Origin: Budorcas taxicolor
Taxonomy: Eukaryota > Chordata > Mammalia > Artiodactyla > Bovidae
Length of the DNA stretch: 64,000 nucleotides
NCBI RefSeq assembly: GCF_023091745.1
Contig: NC_068935.1
Location: 3,425,001 to 3,489,000 of the forward strand
Direction: 5' to 3'
Shown: in pieces, positions 54,570 through 64,000 of the stretch
Layout: every line of letters begins with the position of its first letter
Position numbering within the stretch: the first letter of the stretch is position 1
Program-made: the position numbers and the translations under genes
The notes under the pieces: model-generated
The model's database searches: none
What the model saw: only the letters and a program-made list of their open reading frames with translations
What the model was told of the DNA's origin: nothing

Positions 54570-55562
54570 ATAAGCTTTATTACATTTGAGACTTTCTGAT
54601 AAAACATTAGATCAGATTTACATTAATTCTCATAAAGTTTCAATTTGTGATTTATTCAATCCTTGTTATTACTAGATGTACAATTTTATATCTGTAATTC
54701 GGTTCATATAAATATCCAGAGGTTACCATTCATTTCAGATGTGCACTTACTCAATGTATCATGGCTCCTATTACTCTGTTAGGATTCCATTCCCTTTTTG
54801 TTTGTTTTCTGACAAAGAACATAACTCTTCCTGACATTAATAGCATTGTAGGAGAATAGAGGGACTTTGTTCCTTTCAAGGGGAGTAACTGAAGTCATTA
54901 AAAATAAGCTGAGATAGTGAGGCAAAGAGCCAAAGGAGGTAGAAAATATGAGGTAGCTAGAATCCTAGATTTCTTCCTTTATTCTTCCATGTTCAAAAAC
55001 AAGGATTTAACATATACTGATAGGTTGGGGGGACATGATCTTAGCTATATTCATATTACAAATAGAACAGTGGTCATGACTAAGGTATTCAGGGTTCTGT
55101 TAATCTTCAACTGGAATTGAAAAATAATGATGATAAGACACGACCACCATGCCAACACGTAGATATTTCTAAAGGTAGAGAACTGTGTTAATAATTTTTG
55201 TGGGACCTCAAGAAGGACTATGCCTCAATAAGCATAGAGTGTTTTGACAATCCAATTTTGTTTCAGGCTTATGGGAGAGTGGTAGATAGACCAAATTCCC
55301 ATATATTATGGACATATCATCCTTTATCCTGAGCTGGAAGAACTGGAAAGGGTCAGAGAAAGATGGAAACACTGATCCAAACATTGAGGCCAGGAAGAAT
55401 AATGGTGGTGTGAGAATACGATCCTAACTTCTTTTTTTCATGACATTTAAGATAGGTTGGAGTTCATAGTATTTGAAAATTTTCAATAGGAACATTGTAA
55501 AAGTCAGCCAATGCCTTGAATTAACCTGTATATTTGATGTATAGAGGTATCTGATATTAAAA
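54570..55562. other. Unassigned, repeat-poor sequence
   Basis: About 1 kb with no mobile element or convincing frame recognised. Confidence 0.35.
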
Positions 55563-55573
55563 TTTCATGTCAG

Positions 55574-56111
55574 TTCAGTTCAGTTCAGTCGCTCAGTCAT
55601 GTCTGACTGTGACCCCATGAATCGCAGCACACCAGGCCTCCCTGTCCATCACCAACTCCCGGAGTTCACTCAGACTCATGTCCATCGAGTCAGTGTTTCC
55701 ATCCAGCCATCTCATCCGCTGACATCCCCTTCTCCTCCTGCCCTCAATCCCTCCCAGCATCAGAATCTTTTCCAATGAGTCAACTCTTCCCATGAGGTGG
55801 CCAAAGTACTGGAGTTTCAGCTTTAGCATCATTCCTTCCAAAGAAATCCCAGGGCTTATCTCCTTCAGAACGGACTAGTTGGATCTCCTTGTAGGCCAAG
55901 GGACTCTCAAGAGTCTTCTCCAACACCACAGTTCAAAAGCATCAATTCTTCAGCGCTCAGCTTTCTTCACAGTCCAACTCTCACATCCATACATGACCAC
56001 AGGAAAAACCAGAGCCTTGACTAGATGGACCTTAGTCGGCAAAGTAATGTCTCTGCTTTTGAATATGCTATCTAGGTTGGTCATAATTTTTCTTCCAAGG
56101 AGTAAGTGTCT
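55574..56111 (-). mobile_element. BovB LINE 3' fragment
   Basis: From the (CAGTT)n tail to GGAGTAAGTGTCTTTT. The duplication TTTCATGTCAG/TTTCATATCAG (55563-55573 and 56112-56122) marks the insertion. The C-terminal frame (55593-55841: LKLQYFGHLMGRVDSLEKIL) is interrupted beyond. Confidence 0.95.
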
Positions 56112-56267
56112 TTTCATATCAGTAATTTATCTTATATTGTTATTTTGTGTTCATTATCCGCACATGTTGAAAGTGTCCCACGGATTCTGAAATTGAGGAA
56201 ACAGAGCATTCTAAAGCAGATTTTCTCATTTCCCTACTGGATTCTACAAATTCCACACATTCAAAGA

Positions 56268-56742
56268 CTATGTAGTAGGCTGAATAATGGCCACCCAGGG
56301 ATATCTGGTTCTCATCCATGGAATCTATGAATGTTGCCTTATAAGAAAAAGGAATCTTTGCAAATGGGGACTAAATTAAGGATCTTGAAATGGAGAGATT
56401 ATTTTGGACTCTCCACGTGGGCTCTATAACAAATCACCAGTGAGACAGGCAGAAGGGACTTTTGACACGTATGGAAGAGGAGAAAGTGATGTAATCATAG
56501 AGGTGGAAACTTGGAGTGATACAGCCACAAGGCAAGAAAGACAAGGAATACCAACAGCTACAAGTAGCTGAAAGAGGCTAGGAAATAGTTTTCCTCCTCT
56601 CAGCCTCCAGAGAGAGGGCAGACCTGATGACACCTTGATTTCAGCCCAGTAATATTGATTTCAGATTTCTGACTTTAGTGACAGAATAAATTTCTCTTCT
56701 TAAGTCACTAAATTTGTGGTAATTTATTAAAGCAGATTGATG
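56268..56742 (+). mobile_element. MaLR-like LTR, first of two
   Basis: From TGTAGTAGGCTGAATAATGG through GATGACACCTTGATTTCAGC and GACAGAATAAATTTCTC to CACTAAATTTGTGGTAATTT. Includes a poly-A signal. It is directly followed by a second copy in the same orientation. Confidence 0.65.
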
Positions 56743-57252
56743 CCCCCTCCACCTCCTACTACTAAATATATCCACATCCTAATTCCCAGAACACATGAAT
56801 ATGTTATATTATATAGCAAAGGGGAACTAAGGTTGCAGATGGAATTAAGTTTCCTAATCAGCTGACCTTAAAATAAGGAGATTATTCTTGATTATCCAAA
56901 TGATTTCAAAGTAATCAAAAGGGTCCTTAAATGGAAAAAATAAAAGGGGGCAGAACAATCAAAACCAGATAGATGGTATCATAAGAAAAACTTAACCAGC
57001 CACTGTAGGCTTTGAAGATGGAGGGAGGGATACCAAGTTGAGAAATGCAAGTAGCCTCTAGAAGGAGCCAAAGTCAAGAAAATGGATTCTCTCCTAAAAT
57101 CTCCAGAAAAGAACACAGCCCTGCCAACATCTTGATTTAAGTTCAGTGAAACTCACTTGACTTCCAGAACTATAAGATGATAAATACTGTTGTTTTAAGC
57201 CCCCAAGTCTGTAATACTATGTTATAGCAGCCATAGGCGCTAACACACTATC
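56743..57252 (+). mobile_element. MaLR-like LTR, second of two
   Basis: Same family and orientation: CACATCCTAATTCCCAGAAC, GAATATGTTATATTATATAG, GCCCTGCCAACATCTTGATT, CCAGAACTATAAGATGATAA and TATGTTATAGCAGCCATAGG. It lacks the first ~20 bp that the upstream copy has. Confidence 0.65.
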
Positions 57253-57270
57253 CCATAAGAAGAAAATGTA

Positions 57271-57445
57271 GGGAATTCCCTGGTGGTCCAGTGGCTAAGA
57301 GTCTGTGCTCCCAATGCTGGGGGCCTGGGTTATATGCCTGATCAGGGAACTGGATACCATGACTAAAAGTTCAAACCCTGCAACTAAAGATCCCACATGC
57401 CACAACCAAGACCTGGCAGAGCCAAATAAATTAATTTTTTTAAAA
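57271..57445 (+). mobile_element. CHR-type SINE
   Basis: GGGAATTCCCTGGTGGTCCA head, a mutated B-box area (GGGTTATATGCC), TGATCAGGGAACTGGATACC, and a poly-T/A end. The 14-bp duplication AAGAAGAAAATGTA lies at 57257-57270 and 57446-57459. Confidence 0.93.
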
Positions 57446-57613
57446 AAGAAGAAAATGTATGTAAAAGTAATGTGAAGACATATACATTTATGCTGAAAAC
57501 TGTTCAAAGTATGTAACAAACATACAAAATATTAGTACGTTTTCTGTAACTACAATATCCCATCTACATCCCCTGATATTCTATAGTTTCCTTTTCACAT
57601 CTAATGATACATA

Positions 57614-57892
57614 CGCTGCTGCTGCTGCTGCTAAGTCGCTTCAGTCGTGTCCGACTCTGTGCGACCCCATAGACAGCAGCCCACCGGGCTCCCCCATCCC
57701 TGGGATTCCCCAGGCAAGAACACTGGAGTGGGTTGCCATTTCCTTCTCCAGTGCAAGAAAGTGAATAGTGAAAGTGAAGTTGCTCAGTCGTGTCTGACTC
57801 TAGTGATCCCATGGATTGCAGCCCATCAGGCTCCTCTGTCCATGGGATTTTCCAGGCAAGAGTATTTGAGTGGGGTGTCATTGCCTTCTCCA
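57614..57892 (-). mobile_element. Bov-A2 SINE
   Basis: In reverse, from (GCT)n to CCATTGCCTTCTCC. A full dimer. The flanks share only a weak ATAC match. Confidence 0.95.
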
Positions 57893-58034
57893 TATACAAG
57901 CACATAAAAGTATAACTTCCTTGACTATTAAACACTAAGAATTTCACTAGTCTCATGGATTTTTAATTCAAAATCAAATCTAATTTTTAATTCAAAGTGA
58001 AATGTAAATATTACCAGTTAACCAACTTACCCAG

Positions 58035-58393
58035 TTCAGTTCAGTGGCTCAGTTGTGTCCGACTCTTTGCGACCCCATGAATCAGAGCACGCCAGGCCTC
58101 CCTGTCCATCACCATCTCCCAGAGTTCACTCAGACTCACGTCCATCGAGTCCGTGATGCCATCCAGCCATCTCATCCTCGGATGTTCCCTTCTCCTCCTG
58201 CCCCTAATCCCTCCCAGCATCAGAGTCTTTTCCAATGAGTCAACTCTTCACATGAGGTGGCCAAAGTACTGGAGCTTCAGCTTTATCATCATTCCTTCCA
58301 AAGAAATCCCAGGGTTGATCTCCTTCAGAATGGACTAGTTGGATCTCCTTGCAGTCCAAGGGACTCTCAAGAGTCTTCTCCAACACCACCACT
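58035..58393 (-). mobile_element. BovB LINE 3' fragment
   Basis: About 0.36 kb from the (CAGTT)n tail to CTTCTCCAACACCACC. The 11-bp duplication AACTTACCCAG lies at 58024-58034 and 58394-58404. The short open frame reads MEKTLMLGGIRGRRRREHPR and ends HGVAKSRTQLSH. Confidence 0.96.
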
Positions 58394-58404
58394 AACTTAC
58401 CCAG

Positions 58405-58699
58405 ATAGTGTTAATTTTATGTGTCCATTTGATTGGATGACAGAGTACCCAAATATTTGGCTAAATGTTATTCCTCAGTGTGTCTGTAAGAGAATTTCCA
58501 AGTGAAGCTGGAATTTGAAATGGGGAACTCAGTTAAGCAGTGTGCTATCCTCCATGTGGGTAAGCATCATCCAATCTGTTGAGGACCTACATATTTCAAA
58601 AAGACAAAGGAATGAAGAAGTCAGCCTCAGCCATCCGTGCCTTATTTCTTGAGATGAGGCATCAATCTTCTCACTCTTTCCCTTGGCACTCCTGGTTCT
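58405..58699. other. Intervening sequence
   Basis: No recognised gene. It may include the diverged 5' edge of the following L1. Confidence 0.3.
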
Positions 58700-58932
58700 C
58701 AGAAATAATGGTTAAGTTGGACTTCATTAAAAAAAAAAAAACCACTTCTGTCCTGTGAAAGGTAATAGCAAGAGAATTAGAAGACAAGTCATAGACTAGG
58801 AGAAAATATTTGCGAAGGATACATGGTAAAGTACTGTCATTCAAAATATACAAACACTTAAAACTCAACAATGTGAAAATGAACCACCCATTTTAAAAAT
58901 GGGCCAAAGACCATAACAGACACTTCATCAAA

Positions 58933-59108
58933 CCCAGGTCTTCCACATTGCAGGTGGATTCTTTACCAGCTGAGCCACAAGGGAAGCCCAAGAATACTGG
59001 AGTGGGTAGCCTGTCCCTTCTCCAGTGGATCTTCCCCACCCAGGAATTGAACTGGGGTCTATTGCATTGCAGGCAGATTCTTTACCAACTGAGCTACCAG
59101 GGAAGTCT
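58933..59108 (-). mobile_element. Dimeric tRNA/Bov-A SINE, second half missing
   Basis: On the minus strand: head GACTTCCCTGGTAGCTCAGT, first Bov-A segment to CCAGTATTCTTG, second head GGGCTTCCCTTGTGGCTCAG as far as GACCTGGGTTT, where it stops. The terminal Bov-A unit is absent. ATCAAA flanks at 58927-58932 and 59109-59114 suggest insertion in this shortened form. Confidence 0.87.
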
Positions 59109-59836
59109 ATCAAAGAAGATATACAAATAGAAAATAAGCATATGAAAAGATGCCACAACATATGCCTACAAAGAAATACAAATTGAAACAACAAGAAGAT
59201 ACAAATACATATCTACTAGAATGGACAACATGCAGAACACTAAAACCACTAAATGCTGGCGAGATTATAGAGCAATAGGAATTCTCATTCACTGCTGCTG
59301 ACTGCAAAATGGTACAGCCACGTTCTGAAAAACAGTTTGGCAGTTTCTTACAGAGCTAAACATACTCTTACCATAGTATTTACCAATCGTGTTCCTTGGT
59401 CTTTTACCCAAGGAGTTGAAAACTTATGTCCACACAAAAACCTGCACATAGATGTTAATAGTAGCTTTATTGATAACTGTCCAAACTGCAAAACAACCAA
59501 ATATCCTTCAAGAGGCAGAGGGATAAATGAACAGTGGTACATCGAGACAATGGAATATTATTAAACACTAAAAAGAAATGAGCTACCAATCCATGAAAAG
59601 ACATGGAGGAAACTTAAATGTGTATTACTCAGTGAAAGAAGCCAATCTGAAAAGACTGCATAATGTACAATCCAAACTATATAACATTCTGGAAAAAGCA
59701 AAACTATGGGGACAGCAAAAAGATCAATGATTGCCAAGGGTGGATAGCACAAAGAAATGAATAATCAGAGCAGAGAGGATTTTTAGAGCAGTAAAAATAT
59801 TATGTGTGATATTATAATGATGGTTATGTCAGTATA

Positions 59837-60114
59837 CTGCTACTCCTAAGTCACTTCAGTTGTGTTGTGTCCGACTCTGTGCGACCCCATAGACGGCAGC
59901 CCACCAGGCTCCCCCATCCCTGGGATTCTCTAGGCAAGAACACTGGAGTGGGTTGCCATTTCCTTCTCCAATGCATGAAAGTGAAAAGTGAAAGTGAAGT
60001 CGCTCAGTCGTGCCTGACTCTTAGCGACCCCATGGACTGCACCCTACCAGGCTGTTCCATCCATGGGATTTTCCAGGCAAGAGTACTGGAGTGGGGTGCC
60101 ATTGCCTTCTCCGA
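59837..60114 (-). mobile_element. Bov-A2 SINE inserted in old L1
   Basis: In reverse, from CTGCTACTCCTAAGTCACTT (tail decayed) to CATTGCCTTCTCCGA. The 12-bp duplication TATGTCAGTATA lies at 59825-59836 and 60115-60126. Confidence 0.96.
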
Positions 60115-60365
60115 TATGTCAGTATACATCTATCTAAAACCATAGAAAATACAAAACCAAGAATAAACTCTAAGATAAACTATGGACTTTAGGTGACTAT
60201 GACATATCAATGTAGGTTCACCCTTGATGAAAGAATGTGCCATTCTGGTGTGTAATATTAGTAATGGGGGAAGTTATATATGTGAGGAGATAGAGGGTAC
60301 ACAAGAATTCTCTGTACCTTCATCTAAATTTTGTTGTAAACTTAAAACCACTCTAAAATTTAAGG

Positions 60366-60874
60366 TCTTTACAGGAAATTAAAAGAGAAAATAAAAGTAC
60401 AAGTTTCAACATTCGGGTTTGTTTGTAAGAATTAGAAACAAAGATTCTTTGCACACGTCATGACTTAAAATTTGATGTTTCCAAAGGCTTTAGTTTGACC
60501 ATTAAATTCAAATAAGTATCTAAATTTAGATACCAAACAAAAACATTATCCATGAGTAAAGTAAATGCAATGTAAATATAAATTTAATTATTAACAACGT
60601 ACCTCACACAATTCTACTATCTTCTACTGCTAAGCACAGTCAGGCAATACAAACTTTTTCCCCACAGATATTCTAATACTTAAATTATAATTTCCAATTG
60701 TCTAACATTTCACAGTAATCAAACATGCAAAATACAAATATATAAATCACAATTTGTAACCAAAATTAGTTTTCTCTGAAACTAGCTCCCATTTCTTAAT
60801 TACAACACCTTGCTTAGATTTTTACAAAGTGTGATCTTTCTCCTAACTAGTTTTACTAAAAATAATATTTTCCT
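60366..60874. other. Unassigned sequence
   Basis: About 0.5 kb of AT-rich DNA with no recognised feature. Confidence 0.3.
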
Positions 60875-60886
60875 AATGCTTATTCA

Positions 60887-61126
60887 GGCTTCCCAGGTGG
60901 CACTAGTGATAAAGAACCTACCTGCTAATGCAGGAAATGTAAGAGATGCCGGTTCAATCCCTGGGTAAGTAAGATCCCCTGGAGGAGGACATAGCAATAC
61001 ACCCCAGTATTCTTGCCTGGAGAATCCCATGGACAGAGGAGCCTGGTGGATTACAGACCACAGAGTCACAAAGGGTCTGACACAACTGAAGCAACTTAGC
61101 TCACAGCATGTGTGCACACAGGGCAC
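60887..61126 (+). mobile_element. Bov-tA SINE
   Basis: Head GGCTTCCCAGGTGGCACTAG with a ~12-bp insertion (GTAAGAGATG) before the B-box GGTTCAATCCC, then the Bov-A unit, ending GCAACTTAGCTCACAGCATG. The 12-bp duplication AATGCTTATTCA lies at 60875-60886 and 61127-61138. Confidence 0.96.
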
Positions 61127-61138
61127 AATGCTTATTCA

Positions 61139-61807
61139 AGTCTTTATTCAAAATCCCTTCTAACTAATATCAGATATGTGGCTACTGGGCTATTTAATAT
61201 TTCCTCTCTATAAATACAGAAAGGGAATGCTATCATTTCCTGTGAATGTATTTTTTAAACAATCAGCTATACTTCCAGATTTTATTATTGCTATTACTAT
61301 TGAAATTCTTAGGTAGTATGACTTTATCCTATATTTTTTCTTATGACTATCTTGAATTTTGCATTATGGATTTCTGTCACAGTTCTATTCATGTCATCAA
61401 GTCACTACATAACTTGCCTGTGACTTTGGAAGTCTTTCCAGGGAAACCAAACCTTTATCAAAGTCAACTACACTGTAATTTCTCAAGACACTGCCAAACA
61501 TTTCGTTAATCTGGGGTATGCTAAACACAATAGAGTCAATCATGTTTTACAAGAAGTTTATTTTTGTAGGTAAAGAGCCACCATGGAAGGTCAACTTTTT
61601 GATACTCAATTAGTAAGAAACACAACATGATTTGAAATTTGTATTCAAGTACTCGATACTCCAATGACCTATTACATGACTTTATGTCATAATAGATAGG
61701 AGTTTTCAATTCAAGAATTTGCTCCAACAGTGCTGTCAAAACTAGCAAGACTGTGGGAATGATTCTAAGTGGACTCTGAGAATGTCTGTGATGCAACAAA
61801 TACCACC
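61139..61807. other. Unassigned sequence
   Basis: About 0.67 kb. Two short frames (87 codons each, on opposite strands, 61246-61509 and 61536-61799) show no known motif. Confidence 0.3.
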
Positions 61808-63364
61808 ATTAATCATGATGGTATGGTTACTCACCTAGAGCCAGACATCCTGGAATAAGAAGTCAAGTGGCCCTTAGGAAGCATCACTATGAACAAAGCA
61901 AGTGGAGGTGATGGAATTCCAGTTAAGCTATTTCAAATCCTAAAAGACGATGATGTGAAAGTGCTGCACTCAATCTGTCAGCAAAGTTCAAAACCTCAGT
62001 AGTGGCCACGGGACTGGAAAAGTTCAGTTTTCATTCCAGTCCCAAAGAAAGGCAATACCAAAGAATGCACAAACTACTGCACAATTGCACTCATCTCACA
62101 TGCTAGTAAAGTAATGCTCAAAATTCTCCAAGCCAGGCTTCAGCAATACGTGAACCGTGAACTCCCTCATGTTCAAGCTGGTTTTAGAAGAGGCAGAGGA
62201 ACCAGAGATCAAATTGCCAACATCTCTTGGATTATCGAAAAAGCAAGCAAGTTCCAGAAAAACATGTACTTCTGCTTTATTGACAATGCCAAAGCCTTTG
62301 ACTATGTGGATCACCACAAACTGTGGAAAATTCTGAAAGAGATGGGAATACCAGACCACCTGACCTGTCCCTTGAGAAATCTGTATGCAGGTCAGGAAGG
62401 AACAGTTAGAATTGGACATGAAAAAACAGACTGGTACCAAATTGGGAAAGGAGTATGTCAAGGCTGTATATTGCCACCCTGCTTATTTAACTTATATGTG
62501 GAGTACATCATAAGAAGTGATGTGCTGGATGAAACACAAGTTGGAATCAAGATTGCCAAGAGAAACATCAATAACCTCAGATATGTGGATGACACCACCC
62601 TTATGGCAGAAAGTGAAGAAGAACTAAAGAGCCTCTTGATGAAAGTGAAAGAGGAGAGTGAAAAAGTTGGCTTAAAGCTCAACATTTAGAAAACTAAGAT
62701 CATGGCATCTGGTCCCATCACTTCATGGCAAATAGATGGGGAAAAAGTGGAAACAGGGACAAACTGTATTATCTTGGGCTCCAAAATCACTGCAGAGGAT
62801 GACTGCAGCCATGAAATTCAAAGACGCTTACTCCTTGGAAGAAAAGTTATGACCAACCTAGACAGAATATTAAAAAGCAGAGATATTATTTTACCAAAAA
62901 TGTTGTGTCTAGTCAAAGCTATGGTTTTTCCAATAGTCATGTATGGATATGAGAGTTGGACTATAAAGAAAGCTGAACACAGAAGAATTGATGCTTTTGA
63001 ACTGTGGTGCTGAAGAAGACTCTTGAGAGTCCCTTGGGCTGCAAGGAGAACCAACAAGTCAATCCTAAAGGAAATCAGTCCTGAATAATCATTGGAAGGA
63101 CTGATACTGAAGCTGAAACTCCAATACTTTGGCCACCTGATGGGAAGAACTGACTCATTGGAAAAGACCCTGATGCTGGGAAAGGTTGAGGATGGGAGGA
63201 GAAGGGGATGACAGAGGATGAGATGGTTTGATGGCATCACGGACTCAATGGACATGAGTTTGAGTAAACTCCGGGAGTTGGTGATGGACAGGGAGTCCTG
63301 GCATGCTGCAGTCCATGGGGTCGCAAAGAGTCAGACATGACTAAGTGACTGAACTGAACTGAAG
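61808..63364 (+). mobile_element. BovB LINE, RT and 3' region
   Basis: A 1.56-kb 5'-truncated copy from the EPDILE region to the (ACTGA)n tail. The ORF frame stays in register across at least 1.15 kb, broken only by substitutions. No secure target duplication was found. Confidence 0.95.
61844..63340 (+). pseudogene. BovB reverse transcriptase relic with point nonsense only
   Basis: One frame reads through KCWR-independent RT blocks FIPVPKKGNTKECTN-like (62020-62080), QAGFRRGRGTRDQ, FDYVDHHKLWKILKEM and GKGVCQGCILPPC. The catalytic box is YVDD (62582-62593), followed by KEESEKVGLKLNI and MYGYESWTIKKAEHRR. Premature stops in this frame lie at 61856 (TAA), 62000 (TAG), 62687 (TAG) and 63011 (TGA), plus one near 63085. 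I saw no frameshift to 63013. The last two look like C-to-T or G-to-A changes. It is a dead copy with slow decay. Confidence 0.87.
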
Positions 63365-64000
63365 TGATGGGCTGGTTGGTACACTGTAAGAAAAATACCC
63401 TTTTTAGAAAGGATCAGCAGGCACATCAATACACATTTAATTTCTGATCCTTTCTTCCCTGGGTTATACTAAATATGGCAGGAAAGTCTAACAAATTTAA
63501 TAATTGGTAACTATATTATTTTTCAAATGTCATGAGCCAGAGAGACACAGTAAACAAATTTGGCTAATAAATCACAGTCACAGAAACACATCTAACAGAC
63601 CCAAGAAGTCCCCAAATTTCATCGTTTAAAGGGATCAGATCATTTAACACTAAAATATATCTATCCTCAGACTAAATAATAACATCTGTGAAGCAGCACC
63701 CAGCAACATTATGAGGTTAAGAATATCTAATTCAGACACTAGAAGGAATTACAGCTGTTAGACCTGAATCGTGAAGGATCCAGTGACATCTAATGTCTCA
63801 AAAACCATAAGTAGGATAAGTTAACTTTTAAAAAAGTGACAAACTATGAGAGAAAAATTCCAGAGTGAAGTGTATATGCCCAGTCAATTGAAATTGAGAA
63901 GGCAAACATTTATCTGATAAGAGTGTATAGCAGCTGACTCACCTAATATTTTAATCCAAAATACTTATCTAAAAAGGATGACTCATTCTTATACCTCTCC
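63365..64000. other. Unassigned sequence to window end
   Basis: About 0.64 kb of AT-rich DNA with no recognised gene or repeat. Confidence 0.35.

Larger units (their letters stand above)
58700..60365 (+). mobile_element. Old L1 3' region with nested SINEs
   Basis: A diverged L1 with GTTAAGTTGGACTTCATTAA, GAAAATATTTGCGAAGGATA, TTTTAAAAATGGGCCAAAGA and CTCATTCACTGCTGCTGAC. It continues with ATCCTTCAAGAGGCAGAGGG and ACAATGGAATATTATTAAAC, then an older-type 3' UTR (GTGCCATTCTGGTGTGTAAT). A truncated dimeric SINE and a Bov-A2 lie within it. Confidence 0.8.

Noticed and set aside
57564..57956. 130-codon minus-strand frame as a small protein
   Set aside because: Its sequence (NTLAWKIPWTEEPDGLQSMG, EGNGNPLQCSCLGNP) is a chance translation of Bov-A2.

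Overview
This window is repeat-dense, non-genic DNA from a bovid ruminant (cattle, or a close relative such as sheep, goat, buffalo or yak). The diagnosis rests on the mobile elements. There are fifteen recognisable BovB (RTE-class) LINE copies. There are about two dozen SINEs of the Bov-tA, Bov-A2, dimeric tRNA/Bov-A and CHR types. There are also ruminant-type L1 elements and two betaretrovirus-like LTR insertions whose termini begin TGCCGGGAGCC. BovB alone covers roughly 17 kb of the 64 kb, summed from the coordinates given here. No host protein-coding gene, tRNA gene, rRNA or CRISPR could be supported. Almost every long reading frame is a decayed reverse transcriptase, or a chance frame through a SINE.

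Layout. 0-2.7 kb: a 5'-truncated BovB flanked by duplicated target sequence, and a Bov-A2. 2.8-8.2 kb: one long L1 on the minus strand, carrying ORF2 and part of ORF1, into which three SINEs have inserted. 8.2-12.5 kb: an old LTR-like repeat, a BovB 5' fragment that has lost its 3' half, a Bov-tA, an L1 with an inverted 5' segment, and a short BovB. 12.7-16 kb: a long BovB flanked by an unusual ~75-bp duplication, inserted at the tail of an older BovB. 16-26 kb: mostly single-copy-looking DNA with scattered SINEs, short BovB and L1 pieces and a MaLR-like LTR. 26.7-35 kb: an L1 fragment, a BovB carrying the RT region, an L1 3' end, then a nest in which an almost full-length BovB (itself hit by an L1) sits inside a retroviral LTR that still has its primer-binding site, followed by a twin-primed L1. 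35-43.5 kb: CHR and Bov-tA SINEs, a 1.63-kb solo LTR with a perfect 6-bp target duplication, and the longest repeat-poor stretch. 43.5-64 kb: more BovB (one with a 509-codon open frame), Bov-A2, L1 and two tandem MaLR-like LTRs.

The elements are linked. Bov-tA and Bov-A2 share sequence with BovB, both near the BovB 3' end and in a short module near the N-terminus of its ORF, and are thought to use its enzymes. Repeated nesting gives a relative order: old L1 and MaLR-like copies are the hosts, while BovB, Bov-A2, Bov-tA and the short L1 3' ends are the intruders.

Most short insertions carry target-site duplications that can be read directly (7-18 bp), and these fix their boundaries. The one stretch that looks coding but is not explained by a mobile element is about 0.5 kb near 47.8-48.3 kb, reading on the minus strand with one frameshift. 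I do not recognise it. I found no evidence of a previously undescribed functional system. The most unusual observations are insertion histories rather than gene functions. All family assignments are by eye and memory, without a database search.
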